DNA of 44,767 nt from an uncultured Gammaproteobacteria bacterium (GTDB lineage Bacteria > Pseudomonadota > Gammaproteobacteria > JAADHQ01), in contig CAMYJO010000028.1 of assembly GCA_947258755.1 (NCBI GenBank), positions 1 to 44,767 of the forward strand, given 5' to 3'. Every line of letters begins with the position of its first letter. Position 1 is the stretch's first letter. A program made the translations under genes and the position numbers. Shown piece by piece: positions 33,407 to 42,543 of this stretch. A model generated the notes under the pieces. The model worked only from the letters and a program-made list of their open reading frames with translations, did no database searches and was not told the origin of the DNA.

Positions 33407-35011
33407 CTATTCGCTTTTGCTGATGGAATTAATGATGTAGCCATTAGCGCCTTTTTCTAACTCGAAACTCACCTTGTCATCGGCCTTGAACTGACCCAAA
33501 GAAACTCCTTCCTTGACATCAAAATACATATTCATTTTCGGCCAGGCTAATGAGTCAATCGGCTCATGTGCTATTTTGATTTTATTTTCACCGCTGGCAA
33601 GCTCGGTGACCACACCGACACCCTGAATCACATCCATCGCCATGTCCATCTTGTTATCAGACATGTCAGATGGTTGACTCATGCGCACGAGACTGGCCTT
33701 CAGACTGGCCTCCGAATCAATCAGGAACTGTCCTGAGGTCACAACCGTGTCCCCTTCACTGAGACCACTGATGATCTCGACATAATCACCCGACTCGATA
33801 CCGGCCGTGACTTTACGAGGCGCATAACGCCCTTCCCCCTGCGCAATAATTACGCGCTCATCCATGCCGGCACGGATCAGTGCCTCACGCGGGATAATGA
33901 TCAGGTTTTTCTTGGCACCACCATAAATGGTGACATTGGCAAACATATTCGGCTTCAGCGCCTCGTCCGGGTTATCAAATCGTAGTCGCACCTTCAACGT
34001 CCGCGTCTTCGGATCGAGACTGGGATAGATGTATTCAACCTTGCCGGCCCATTCACGCCCGGGCAGGTAGGACAAACGCACTTCAGCTTCCTGGCCGACC
34101 TTGACCCAGTCAGACTGACTTTCAAACACTTCCGCCTGTAACCAGACGCTGGACAGATCGGCAAGACTCATGACCTCGCGCATCGGTTCGACAAACATAC
34201 CTTCTCTGACACTGAGCTTGGCGACGATGCCATCCTGCTTCGCATACACCGGCACATACTGGCGTACTCTTTTTGTCTTTTTCAAGCGACGAACCTGTCC
34301 CGGCGAAACTCCTAATGCCTGTAGACGTTCGGCCGATGCCGCGACCAGCATTTTATTGTTTATTCCCAGCGCCTGAACATATTCCTCCTGTGCATTCACC
34401 AGGTCTGGTGAATATAACTCGAATAGAACCTGCCCTTTCTTGACCCGTTCACCTTCGGACTTAACTGTCAGCTTCTCTATCCAACCCTTGGTACGCAGAT
34501 GAATATGTGAGATCTTGTTTTCGTCAAAATCAACATAACCAACGGTATCGATCCTGCGCCACAAACGTTTGCGTTCTGCCATCGCAGTGCGTACACCGAG
34601 ATTATTCTCAACCGCAGGGGAAATTTTCACCGACACGCCACCGCCCTCATCATAGACCGGCACCAGATCCATACCCATTGGTGATTGACCGGGTCCATCG
34701 CGCCGGTAAGACGGATCCATCGGTGCGACCCAGTACAGGATCTTCTTCTCACCCGATGCCTCGCTCTCTTCCTCAACTTCCTTCAGCACCAGATCCATAC
34801 CACAGAGCGGGCAATTACCGGGCTGGCCACGAACGATCTGCGGGTGCATGGGACAGACATAGTTGGGATCCTGATGCTTCAGACCATGTTCAACTGCCGT
34901 TTCACGTGAAGCCGATTCAGACTGCATCACATCGTTATCCATACCTTCCTGTGAACAAGCAGATAACAATAAGGTAATTGCAAACGCGCAGGTTATTTTT
35001 ATGTAGTTCAT
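33407..35011 (-). CDS. cusB: CusB-type periplasmic adaptor with heavy-metal-binding domain and fused CusF domain
   Basis: The 534-aa adaptor has a lipobox LLSAC (Cys19). A heavy-metal-binding domain follows (YVCPMHP at 51-57, CPLCGMDL at 67-74), with a degenerate second copy in which the Cys are lost (VAPMDP, SPMGMDL). Then come the barrel-sandwich and beta-barrel parts of a membrane fusion protein (KISHIHLRTKGWIEKLTVKS, DGIVAKLSVREGMFVEP). The last 71 residues are a CusF-like Cu(I) chaperone domain with His482, Trp490, Met493 and Met495 in the pattern H...WPKMNM. E. coli has CusF as a separate protein; here it is fused. The start shares TAATG with the cusC stop. Confidence 0.96.
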   Translation of the reverse strand: MNYIKITCAFAITLLLSACSQEGMDNDVMQSESASRETAVEHGLKHQDPNYVCPMHPQIVRGQPGNCPLCGMDLVLKEVEEESEASGEKKILYWVAPMDPSYRRDGPGQSPMGMDLVPVYDEGGGVSVKISPAVENNLGVRTAMAERKRLWRRIDTVGYVDFDENKISHIHLRTKGWIEKLTVKSEGERVKKGQVLFELYSPDLVNAQEEYVQALGINNKMLVAASAERLQALGVSPGQVRRLKKTKRVRQYVPVYAKQDGIVAKLSVREGMFVEPMREVMSLADLSSVWLQAEVFESQSDWVKVGQEAEVRLSYLPGREWAGKVEYIYPSLDPKTRTLKVRLRFDNPDEALKPNMFANVTIYGGAKKNLIIIPREALIRAGMDERVIIAQGEGRYAPRKVTAGIESGDYVEIISGLSEGDTVVTSGQFLIDSEASLKASLVRMSQPSDMSDNKMDMAMDVIQGVGVVTELASGENKIKIAHEPIDSLAWPKMNMYFDVKEGVSLGQFKADDKVSFELEKGANGYIINSISKSE

Positions 35012-36276
35012 TATTGTTCTCCCGAAATATACAGCACACGTGCCTGCGCCTTGACCCGATTAACATTGATGCGAATCGCTTTCAGATGCGTATCTAATTC
35101 CGTAATCCGAGCACGCATCAATGCCGGGAAATCAGTACGGTCATTCTGGTAAGCAGACAAGGAAGCCTCTGAATTCTGCTCAGCCTGGGGAATCAACGTA
35201 GCCTGATAAAATAGATGACGCTCATGTAGACGCTTCCATTCAGCGTATTGCTTGTCCAGCATCTGCCTGAGTTCCAGATAGCGCTGATCCTGCATTTGCT
35301 TACTGGCACCCAACTTATGTTGGCTGGCCTTGAGCCGGCGATCCTGGCGCTTCTCTTTAAACAATGGAACGTCCACCGTGACGCCGACAGAAAAAAAGTC
35401 AGCACGGTCGCTACCATTCGGATTTTGTCCATCACGCAGACCATAATTAACCCCCAGCATCCAGCCGGGTTTATAGGCTTCACGAGCCAGCGCAACATTT
35501 TGCTGACCCACTTCAACCTGAGACCTTGCCACCAGCATTTTCGGGTGCACATCCAGACGATCTTGTAAATCAATAATATCGAAGTCTTCTGCAAGCACTG
35601 GTAATTCGGCCGGCAAGGAAATGGCATCGGCCTGACGACCGACCAATACCGCCAACTCAGCACCTGCCTTTTCCTGACGTGTCTTGATGTCTATCAGCTT
35701 GTCATCCAGTCGACTTAATTCCAGTTGTGCCCGAATCACATCCTGCTGGTTTCGACGACCGGAGCCATAATAAAATTGAGTAACCTCGACCAATTGTTCA
35801 AACAGCTTCCTGTTTTCCTTGACCAACTCTTCGGCGCGCAACCAGTAATATAGTTCCAACCAACTCTGACGTACCTGTTTTTTCAACATCCATTCACGGT
35901 TCTGCGAGCGGTACTGATGCGCCCTGGCATCGACCAGTGAACGTTGCGCCTTGATATGGAGTGAATCACCTCGTGGAAACATCTGCTGCACACCCAGCTG
36001 GATCTGGGTCATCGGCTCCTGGTCACGGTTGAAGGTGTCGACCGGGAAATTCATCAGCCCGAAGCGCAGCTTAGGGTCCGGTAATTGGCCATCGGCCACG
36101 GATTTTTCCTGCAATGATTTCGCTAATGACTGGAAACGCTTTGTGCCCGGATCAATGGACAGGGCCATAGACTCAGCCTGCGCCAAGCTTAAAACTTGCC
36201 GCTCAATGGCATAAACACCGGTACTATTAAAAATAGTTAGTAGAAAAACGAGATAATAACGCTTAATGAAAAACAT
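35011..36276 (-). CDS. cusC: CusC/TolC-family outer-membrane efflux protein
   Basis: From ATG 36276, with AGGAG eight bases upstream (a TTG at 36297 is less likely), the protein has 421 residues. It has a signal peptide ending near GVYA and two long helical repeats of the TolC type (LSLAQAESMALSIDPGTKRF, ELSRLDDKLIDIKTRQEKAG, LKASQHKLGASKQMQDQRYL). TolC proteins form trimeric outer-membrane channels. It is first of the cusCBA set and overlaps cusB by TAATG, so the three are one transcript. Confidence 0.93.
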   Translation of the reverse strand: MFFIKRYYLVFLLTIFNSTGVYAIERQVLSLAQAESMALSIDPGTKRFQSLAKSLQEKSVADGQLPDPKLRFGLMNFPVDTFNRDQEPMTQIQLGVQQMFPRGDSLHIKAQRSLVDARAHQYRSQNREWMLKKQVRQSWLELYYWLRAEELVKENRKLFEQLVEVTQFYYGSGRRNQQDVIRAQLELSRLDDKLIDIKTRQEKAGAELAVLVGRQADAISLPAELPVLAEDFDIIDLQDRLDVHPKMLVARSQVEVGQQNVALAREAYKPGWMLGVNYGLRDGQNPNGSDRADFFSVGVTVDVPLFKEKRQDRRLKASQHKLGASKQMQDQRYLELRQMLDKQYAEWKRLHERHLFYQATLIPQAEQNSEASLSAYQNDRTDFPALMRARITELDTHLKAIRINVNRVKAQARVLYISGEQ

Positions 36277-36329
36277 AGTCCTGCTCCTGAAAAACAAACC
36301 AACATAGGTTAAACGGTTTTCAGGGTGAT

Positions 36330-36734
36330 TTAGATCAGCAGGATGCGGTAACTTGAGAAGTGTCTATCGGAGAAATAATCGTCTTGCCTGTCGACGGCAA
36401 TGGGCTGGATCAACAGCGGGTAAACAGCAGTAAAGCTGGCCACAGTGATCGGTAATACTACATCACTGAAGTCGACTAACTTTGCGGCGCCGTGATCAGA
36501 TAATACCGGTTGATTGATCAGGTAGTTCGTATCACAACCTTGTTTGTCGCCGTGCTCATGCTCGCTGTGCGCGTCCATTGGGCAGCAATCCATAGCGGCA
36601 TGCATTTTCTGCGCAGATTCGGTTTGGCTATCAGCAAAACAGTTTTGACAACTGAATGACAGCCACACCAGCACCAAGGCCGGTAACAGCAGCATTGAGA
36701 AAAGCTGTTTATGTTGTCTGATAAGTGCTAACAA
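36330..36734 (-). CDS. DUF2946-like Cys/His-rich exported protein
   Basis: The 134-aa product has an N-terminal signal or anchor helix (FSMLLLPALVLVWLSF) and a Cys/His-rich middle (CQNC, CCPMDAHSEHEHGDKQGC) that can bind copper. The C-terminal half ends SSYRILLI. The Cys/His centre and the RILLI-like end recall DUF2946-type proteins often found at the front of copper efflux operons. It is 53 bases upstream of cusC, in the same direction, and could buffer or sense periplasmic copper. Confidence 0.75.
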   Translation of the reverse strand: MLALIRQHKQLFSMLLLPALVLVWLSFSCQNCFADSQTESAQKMHAAMDCCPMDAHSEHEHGDKQGCDTNYLINQPVLSDHGAAKLVDFSDVVLPITVASFTAVYPLLIQPIAVDRQDDYFSDRHFSSYRILLI

Positions 36735-37227
36735 AATCCAAACCTTATTATTTATTTACTGATCAAAATAACGACACGGATGATCAATGTCAATGTGTTT
36801 GACCCGTTAATGCCGCAGACGTTCAAAATACCCACTGGCTATCATCAACATCGACCGACGGTATTCATAACCACACTTTGATTATAGCGCATATCATTGA
36901 TTTAACTAATAATATTTAGCAATGCCTGATTTTCTGGACACTTAATACCGGGTCAGGCCGCGGCACAAGCACCACCATAGTGCGTGTATGAGTCCTATGT
37001 TATTGTTTTATATGATCTTAATGGCCCTGCCTTGGGCTGGGCGGAGTTTACTTTGTAGCGCGCCTGACTATAATAGCCCCTCCACGCTCGCGCAGCAGGC
37101 CCTCGACGCGTGGCAACAGCCGGGTCGCTACTCTGCTCGCAATGACTAATGAATCAGAGACCCCTTAGTGTATACTGGGCAATTTTTAACGCACAACAGA
37201 TTCACCAAGATGGGCAGGAAAAAGCAT
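36735..37227. promoter_or_regulatory. Divergent intergenic region with a likely sigma-70 promoter for purEK
   Basis: Nearly 500 bases separate the copper operon (minus) and purEK (plus). TATAAT at 37069-37074 lies 16 bases after TTTACT at 37047-37052, a plausible promoter for purEK. TATACT further on, near 37171, is a second possible -10. I could not identify a copper operator for the minus-strand operon. No convincing gene is seen here. Confidence 0.5.
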
Positions 37228-37719
37228 ATGAAAAAACCGCTGGTAGGTGTGGTCATGGGCAGTAACAGTGACTGGAAGGTCATGAGTAATACGGTCGAGG
37301 TATTAAACGATTTTGGCATTGCGCATGAAGCCAAGGTAGTATCCGCCCATCGCACCCCAGACCTGTTATTTGAATACGCCGAAACAGCGGCAGAGCGTGG
37401 CATCCAGGTCATTATCGCCGGTGCCGGCGGTGCCGCCCATCTACCCGGCATGCTGGCTGCCAAGACCATCGTCCCCGTGCTCGGCGTACCGGTCACTTCG
37501 CGCGCCTTGAAAGGCCTCGATTCATTATTATCGATCGCACAAATGCCCAAGGGTATACCGGTAGCGACATTTGCTATTGGCGAACCGGGTGCAGCCAATG
37601 CCGGCCTGTTTGCGGTATCCATGCTGGCGAACCAGGATGATAAACTGGCGAAAAAATTGAACACCTTCCGTAAAAAACAACGCACCAAGGTGCGTGCCAT
37701 GAAGTTGCCAAAAGTATGA
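37228..37719 (+). CDS. purE: N5-carboxyaminoimidazole ribonucleotide mutase (class I PurE)
   Basis: PurE converts N5-CAIR to CAIR in purine synthesis. The 163-aa product from ATG 37228 has the standard length and begins [16 protein letters not shown]. Catalytic His41 lies in SAHRTP, and [11 protein letters not shown] follows. A longer GTG frame from 37168 would add 20 unlikely residues. AGGA precedes the ATG. The stop overlaps purK by four bases. Confidence 0.97.
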   Translation: MKKPLVGVVMGSNSDWKVMSNTVEVLNDFGIAHEAKVVSAHRTPDLLFEYAETAAERGIQVIIAGAGGAAHLPGMLAAKTIVPVLGVPVTSRALKGLDSLLSIAQMPKGIPVATFAIGEPGAANAGLFAVSMLANQDDKLAKKLNTFRKKQRTKVRAMKLPKV

Positions 37720-38852
37720 AAGTTCTGCCAGGCAGCGCCATCGGCATGCTCGGCGGCGGTCAACTCGGACGCATGTTCACGATCGCGGCACGGACCATGG
37801 GCTACGATGTGATCGTGCTCGACCCTGATACTGAAAGCCCGGCGGGCCAACTCGCCAATCGACATATCTGTGCCGACTATAATGATACGAAGGCACTCGA
37901 TACGATTGCCAATCATTGCGATGTTGTCACCACCGAATTTGAAAACATCCCGGCCAGCAGCCTCGAACACCTGGCGGCAACAGTCCCGGTACGCCCAGGC
38001 TCACAGGCCGTGACCATTACCCAGGATCGAATCCACGAAAAGAATTTTTTGCGCGAGCAAAACATCCCGACTGCACCCTTCGCCGTGATCAAGTCCGCAG
38101 ATGATCTAGATAAGGCCATTGCTGACATCAGCACGCCGTCGATCCTGAAAGTGTCACGCTTCGGTTATGACGGCAAGGGCCAGCACAGCATCAACTCTGC
38201 AGACGATGCCAAACAGGCATGGCAGACAGTCCAGCAAGAAGCCTGCGTGCTAGAGCAGCGCGTGTCTCTGGACATGGAGCTTTCGGTTGTACTTGCACGC
38301 ACGATAGATGGACAGGTTAACTGCTATCCCCTGGCCGAGAACATACATCAACAAGGCATACTCGATGTCAGTATCGTGCCTGCGCGGGTCGATGAATCAC
38401 TGCATCAACAGGTTATCGATATCGCTACACGCATTGCTGAAAAACTCGACTATATCGGCGTCATGGCTGTCGAGTTTTTTGTTGCCGATGGCAAACTACT
38501 GGTCAATGAAATTGCACCACGACCACACAACAGTGGCCATTACTCGCTTGACGCCTGTGTCACCAGCCAGTTTGAGCAACAGGTGCGCGCCGTTTGCGGC
38601 CTGAGCCTGGGCGAAACCCGCCTGTTGTCACCGGTGGTCATGGTCAATATGCTCGGTGACCTCTGGCATAACGGCGAGGCGCCTGACTGGCAGCAGTTGC
38701 TTGAGCATACCAATGTAAAATTACATCTATACGGCAAACAACAGGCACGTGCCGGGCGCAAGATGGGGCATTATAATGTTGTCGATGATAATATTGAGCA
38801 TGCCCTGATGTTGGCCAGTGAAATACAGACTGCGCTCAACCGAGCCCCATAA
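37716..38852 (+). CDS. purK: N5-carboxyaminoimidazole ribonucleotide synthase (PurK)
   Basis: This ATP-grasp enzyme makes N5-CAIR from AIR, bicarbonate and ATP, and hands it to PurE. The 378-aa protein starts with [12 protein letters not shown], has ATP-grasp segments ([41 protein letters not shown]) and [18 protein letters not shown], all typical of PurK. It overlaps purE with ATGA, so the two steps are co-translated. Confidence 0.97.
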   Translation: MKVLPGSAIGMLGGGQLGRMFTIAARTMGYDVIVLDPDTESPAGQLANRHICADYNDTKALDTIANHCDVVTTEFENIPASSLEHLAATVPVRPGSQAVTITQDRIHEKNFLREQNIPTAPFAVIKSADDLDKAIADISTPSILKVSRFGYDGKGQHSINSADDAKQAWQTVQQEACVLEQRVSLDMELSVVLARTIDGQVNCYPLAENIHQQGILDVSIVPARVDESLHQQVIDIATRIAEKLDYIGVMAVEFFVADGKLLVNEIAPRPHNSGHYSLDACVTSQFEQQVRAVCGLSLGETRLLSPVVMVNMLGDLWHNGEAPDWQQLLEHTNVKLHLYGKQQARAGRKMGHYNVVDDNIEHALMLASEIQTALNRAP

Positions 38853-38931
38853 TTTATGGCATTGGATGGTTTAAAAAACCGATACGAGTCCCTATAATTT
38901 CAACCTTTTTACAACACCGAGATAAAATACT

Positions 38932-39486
38932 GTGAACGAACAAAGTACTGCACGACGCACCTCCTATCTTTCCATTATGTCCCAGATGATCTTCATGAGC
39001 CGCTGGTTACAGGCTCCGCTCTACCTTGGACTGATTATCGCCCAGGGCGTGTATGTCTATCACTTCATGGTTGAATTAACCCACCTGGTCACCGGCGCCA
39101 ATGAGCTCGGCGAAACCGGTATCATGTTGATGGTGCTCGGCTTGATCGACGTCGTCATGATCGCCAATCTGCTGATCATGGTCATCATCGGTGGTTATGA
39201 AACCTTTGTCTCGCGCCTGAATATCAAGGAACACCCCGACCAGCCGGAATGGCTATCGCACGTCAACGCGGCGACCATGAAAATCAAACTGGCCATGGCC
39301 CTGATCGGTATCTCCTCGATCCATCTGTTAAAGACATTCATCAATGCCGACCAGATGGAATTTAACACCATCATGTGGCAGACCATTATCCATATGGCCT
39401 TCCTGTTGTCTGCCGTTGCCATGGCCTACACCGACCGCATCATGACCCGCACCATCCTCGAGGCACACGGCAAGGCGGAACATTAA
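38932..39486 (+). CDS. UPF0114 (YqhA-like) membrane protein
   Basis: The 184-aa protein (GTG start) has four membrane segments: LYLGLIIAQGVYVYHFMVE, GIMLMVLGLIDVVMIANLLI with MVIIGGYETFVSR, AMALIGISSIHLLKTFI and IIHMAFLLSAVAMAYTD. These match the UPF0114/YqhA family, whose function is unsettled. It lies between purK and a histidine phosphatase gene with no functional link apparent. Confidence 0.92.
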   Translation: MNEQSTARRTSYLSIMSQMIFMSRWLQAPLYLGLIIAQGVYVYHFMVELTHLVTGANELGETGIMLMVLGLIDVVMIANLLIMVIIGGYETFVSRLNIKEHPDQPEWLSHVNAATMKIKLAMALIGISSIHLLKTFINADQMEFNTIMWQTIIHMAFLLSAVAMAYTDRIMTRTILEAHGKAEH

Positions 39487-39507
39487 GCAGTCGTTGTAAC
39501 TACTATT

Positions 39508-40122
39508 GTGACAACGAACCCATACACCCTGATCGACCTGATCCGCCACGGCCAGCCCGAGGGCGGCAGCCTGTACCGGGGCCATAACATCGATGACCCG
39601 CTCAGTGAGAAAGGCTGGCAACAAATGCGCACAGCCATCGACGGCCGTACCCCCTGGCAACATATCATCAGCTCACCGATGCAACGTTGTCAGGCCTTCG
39701 CGCAAGAGCTAAGTGAAAAACATAATCTTCCGCTCAGCATCGAAACGGATTTCAGAGAGGTCGGCTTTGGCAGCTGGGAAGGCCTGACCCGTGAACAGGT
39801 CAAGGCAGACAAGGGTCAGGAATACGAAGACTTCTACCGCGACCCGGTCAACTGTCGCCCGATGGGCGCCGAGCCACTGGACGATTTCATCCAGCGTGTC
39901 ACCGACGCCTACCAGTCACAAATAAGCGAACATGCAGGCAAACACCTGCTGGTCGTCGCCCATGCCGGCGTCATGCGTGCCATCATCGCCCATACCCTAC
40001 GCAGCGCGCCACTGGGACTGTACCGTATCAAGGTCAACAATGCCGGTATCACCCGCATCCAGCACGACCAGCATGGTAGTCACCTGCTCTATCATAATGT
40101 GCGCCTGCGCGATATGTGCTAG
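39508..40122 (+). CDS. Histidine phosphatase family protein (phosphoglycerate mutase-like)
   Basis: The 204-aa protein starts at GTG 39508. The catalytic motif LIRHGQPEGG is at residues 11-20, the acid residue is in FREVGFGSWEGLTREQ, and the second His is in VVAHAGVMRAI. The layout matches alpha-ribazole phosphatase (CobC) and related broad phosphatases; no cobalamin genes are near, so the substrate cannot be fixed. It sits 21 bases after the YqhA-like gene and 9 before the methyltransferase, suggesting an operon. Confidence 0.92.
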   Translation: MTTNPYTLIDLIRHGQPEGGSLYRGHNIDDPLSEKGWQQMRTAIDGRTPWQHIISSPMQRCQAFAQELSEKHNLPLSIETDFREVGFGSWEGLTREQVKADKGQEYEDFYRDPVNCRPMGAEPLDDFIQRVTDAYQSQISEHAGKHLLVVAHAGVMRAIIAHTLRSAPLGLYRIKVNNAGITRIQHDQHGSHLLYHNVRLRDMC

Positions 40123-40131
40123 ATTGCCGCC

Positions 40132-40698
40132 ATGACTACCAAAGCCAATACCAAAACCAATAAAAGTGTAGCCCTGTCAAAACTAAAAGAGGACATCGTC
40201 TTCGAGGAAACCCTGTGTGGCCAGACCCTGACCTTCCACAGCACCTGGGGAATATTCTCACCGAAGAGTATCGACAAGGGTTCTATCATGATACTGGATT
40301 ATCTAGACATCGAACCCCACTTCGACTGCCTTGACCTCGGCTGCGGTTACGGACCCATTGGCTTGACGATGGCGCGCCTCGCAAACAAAGGTGAAACGAC
40401 CATGGTCGACAAGGACTTCATGGCCATCGAATACAGTAAGAAAAACGCTGCTACCAACAACATCAACAATTGCGACATCAAACTCAGCAACGGCCTGCAA
40501 CACATCCGCGACAAACGCTTCCACTGCATCGCATCCAACGTACCCGCCAAGGTCGGCAGCGAGATGATGACCATCATGCTCAACATCACCGGCCTGCGCC
40601 GCTATATCGAGCGCAACTTCAAGGATATTTTTGGTAATTACAAGAAATTGAAACAGGGTAAACAATACACAGTGGCGATGGCCAGAAAACCCGCGTAA
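40132..40698 (+). CDS. RsmC-like class I SAM-dependent methyltransferase
   Basis: The 188-aa protein resembles the methyltransferase-small group (RsmC/RlmG C-terminal half): FHSTWGIFSPKSIDKGS (about 35-52), SAM motif LDLGCGYGPIGL (about 64-75) and VDKDFMAIEYSKKNA. RsmC-type RNA methylases have an NPPF or NPPY motif at the catalytic position; here it reads SNVPAKVG. It may act on RNA, with a different catalytic loop, or on another substrate. It is the last core gene before the AT-rich cassette region. Confidence 0.88.
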   Translation: MTTKANTKTNKSVALSKLKEDIVFEETLCGQTLTFHSTWGIFSPKSIDKGSIMILDYLDIEPHFDCLDLGCGYGPIGLTMARLANKGETTMVDKDFMAIEYSKKNAATNNINNCDIKLSNGLQHIRDKRFHCIASNVPAKVGSEMMTIMLNITGLRRYIERNFKDIFGNYKKLKQGKQYTVAMARKPA

Positions 40699-40919
40699 TA
40701 AATCCCCTACTTGCAGTCAGACCAAGATTCACACGTCTTAAATACACCTTCCAGATCTGAGCTTTGTTAAGCCCCGCAATATCATGTCGCTTTTTTCTTT
40801 TTGATATTCGCATTATTTCTGGTCTAGATGAAAGAAATCACACTATATTTGCTTAAAATCCTGGCAAATGTCGCGAAAAGTCTGCTAGCATCAAAGTTAA
40901 GTGAAATTTAAATTTTGGT

Positions 40920-40980
40920 GTTATACGAATTGTCGTATAAGAAGGGCAAAGACGACATGTCGTCTAATATACTGTTAGAT
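40920..40980. other. Left boundary of the cassette array (possible attI or degenerate attC)
   Basis: GTTATAC at 40920-40926 is followed by the mirrored TCGTATAA (TTATACGA-attg-TCGTATAA). A palindrome GACGACATGTCGTC comes next, and then GTTAGAT at 40974-40980, the recombination point of cassette 1. The stretch has the symmetry of a recombination site but not the usual attC arm pairing. It may be a degenerate attC or attI remnant. No integrase gene lies to the left, where one would be expected. Confidence 0.45.
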
Positions 40981-40983
40981 TGC

Positions 40984-41358
40984 ATGAATATAAAAATGAC
41001 AATAAACAATAATAAATACTTCGTTCCATTTATATGCATGTTGCCTATGTCGGCATATGCACATGGTCTCTCTGTACAAGCACTCGCAACTGGTGCACTG
41101 ATTTATTTTTTGCCATTTATCCTCGGAATTATAATAGCCGGGAAAGGTGGACGTCTTTGGTTTTTTATATTAAGTGTATTATTTTATGCGGCAGTTTATA
41201 TTGTTGTATCTCTGCAAAATAATGTCTCTAATATTCTCTTTATAATGATTTTACCGTATTTTTTACTGATATTTGCATACTTGAAAAGAAAGACTGTGCA
41301 ATCTAACAAAAAATTCAACATGGACTCCGGTGCTGACGCACCTCCGCCAGTTAATTAG
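40984..41358 (+). CDS. Cassette 1: small membrane protein
   Basis: The cassette boundary at 40974 decides the start: ATG 40984 (or 40996) lies just inside the cassette, while the longer frame from 40915 would cross the joint. The 124-aa product has a signal-like segment (YFVPFICMLPMSAYAHGL) and about three further helices (LIYFLPFILGIIIAG, RLWFFILSVLFYAAVYIVV, ILFIMILPYFLLIFAYL). Its last 19 residues are encoded by the attC site itself. No family is recognised. There is no strong ribosome site, as in many cassettes. Confidence 0.7.
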   Translation: MNIKMTINNNKYFVPFICMLPMSAYAHGLSVQALATGALIYFLPFILGIIIAGKGGRLWFFILSVLFYAAVYIVVSLQNNVSNILFIMILPYFLLIFAYLKRKTVQSNKKFNMDSGADAPPPVN

Positions 41359-41367
41359 GCGTTATGC
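41301..41367 (+). other. attC site 1
   Basis: The R'' box ATCTAAC (41301-41307) and R' box GTTATGC (41361-41367) enclose AAAAAATTCAACATGG and CTCCGGTGCTGACGCACC-type inner symmetry, 67 bases in all. It joins cassette 1 to cassette 2. Confidence 0.85.
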
Positions 41368-41390
41368 GCTAATAAAACTAGAGACTACGG

Positions 41391-42113
41391 ATGGATTCTG
41401 ATCATAAGAAAATAATTACTATAGGCGCACCGCTAGAAGGCGAGTGGAAATATTTGAATCCACCAGGCCACCACCCTTATGCTTTTGACTTTGTGAAAAC
41501 AGATGATGACAATAAGAAAACACGTGGCAAAAGCTTACTACATTTCATATTTAATAAAATTCCATCCAATGAGTACTACTGTTGGGAAGAGCCAGTCCTT
41601 TCACCAGTTAATGGCGAGGTAATTCGTGCTGGTGATAACTGGCATGACCATAAATACACAAACTTATGGAATACGATAAAAATTTGGTATAACGCTACAT
41701 ATAAATTTCGACCAAGGAAAGAAGATGGGGTTTTGGATATACGACCCAATGCTGGAAACCACGTGATGATAAAGACCGATTCTGGCTACATCGTCTTTTT
41801 GGCCCATCTAAAGAATAATTCAATTACAGTAAAACAGGGTCAACGAGTATCGGAGGGGGAACAAATTGGGTTGGTAGGTAATTCTGGAAACTCAACCGCG
41901 CCGCATTTACACATTAATATATTTAATCAAATGGAGGACCCTTTTACCTCAAAGGTTCTTCCATTTGTGTTTAGCGATTATCATATGCTTGGCTCTCTAG
42001 GAGAGTGGGAAAATTGTACGGACTCCGTGCCTAAGGTGGGGGCCCTTATAAAATTTATGCGCATAACAAATCATTCAAAATGCACGCCGCAAAGCGGCGC
42101 CATTTCAAATTAA
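41391..42113 (+). CDS. Cassette 2: M23-family (LytM-type) peptidase
   Basis: The 240-aa protein has a zinc-peptidase M23 domain. First metal ligands are in GHHPYAFDF (His28, Asp33). Then come VLSPVNGEVIRAGDNW, GNHVMIKTDSGYIVFLAHL with His139, and GLVGNSGNSTAPHLHI with His172 and His174. M23 enzymes cut peptide bridges in peptidoglycan. There is no signal peptide, so it may act inside the cell, on another substrate, or be released by other means. The C-terminus runs into the attC site. As a cassette gene it would be a mobile peptidase of unknown role. Confidence 0.88.
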   Translation: MDSDHKKIITIGAPLEGEWKYLNPPGHHPYAFDFVKTDDDNKKTRGKSLLHFIFNKIPSNEYYCWEEPVLSPVNGEVIRAGDNWHDHKYTNLWNTIKIWYNATYKFRPRKEDGVLDIRPNAGNHVMIKTDSGYIVFLAHLKNNSITVKQGQRVSEGEQIGLVGNSGNSTAPHLHINIFNQMEDPFTSKVLPFVFSDYHMLGSLGEWENCTDSVPKVGALIKFMRITNHSKCTPQSGAISN

Positions 42114-42175
42114 AGGAGTCAGAGCCCTTTAATTTCGCACACACTTTCAACCGCCCTTTATTTTAATCGTTAGCA
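42061..42175 (+). other. attC site 2, lengthened by a GGAGTCAGAG repeat
   Basis: The R'' box GCATAAC (42061-42067) and R' box GTTAGCA (42169-42175) are 115 bases end to end. The inner hairpin CGCCGC-AAA-GCGGCG is intact. The right half contains ATTAAAGGAGTCAGAGCCCT, a partial palindrome closing in TTTAAT at 42110-42134, which looks like an added repeat. Confidence 0.82.
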
Positions 42176-42188
42176 CCCAAAGGAATAA

Positions 42189-42542
42189 ATGATGAATTTT
42201 GAAAATTTGAGCGAAAAAGAAGTTTTTGAGATAACAAATCCGATAATGGATAATCTGATGGATGCATCAACTAAAATCGACCATAAAAAGCATGTGCAGG
42301 ATTTCACTGACAGATTAAAAAGTATCGTTACACAAAAATACCTTCAAGAAGTGTGCGAAGAATATCAAAAAGAAAAAGGGTTCTTTTCAGAAAGAAGTTT
42401 GCTTTCAGTATTGCGCAGACCTGATTCAGCTATTATTACCTGGAAACAAAAATTTACGAAGGTTAGTGGTGAATATTTGGCTGAAATGGTATTGGTAAAT
42501 AAAAATGGTAGGTTTTTAGTAGATCATACGTGGGTAATTTAA
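42189..42542 (+). CDS. Cassette 3: hypothetical protein
   Basis: The 117-aa product (ATG 42189 or 42192, after AAAGGAA) has no signal or membrane segment. It is charged and helical in the first half (VQDFTDRLKSIVTQKYLQEV) and strand-rich at the end (YLAEMVLVNKNGRFLVDHTW). The C-terminus resembles small NTF2-like folds, but I cannot assign a family. It fills the cassette between attC sites 2 and 3. Confidence 0.72.
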   Translation: MMNFENLSEKEVFEITNPIMDNLMDASTKIDHKKHVQDFTDRLKSIVTQKYLQEVCEEYQKEKGFFSERSLLSVLRRPDSAIITWKQKFTKVSGEYLAEMVLVNKNGRFLVDHTWVI

Positions 42543-42543
42543 G

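Noticed and set aside
36735-37167. A tRNA or small RNA gene in the long gap before purE
   Set aside because: No cloverleaf or conserved RNA sequence could be recognised by eye.
37146-37970. A 274-codon open frame on the minus strand opposite purE and purK
   Set aside because: It is a shadow of two certain genes, has no recognisable domain and no ribosome site.
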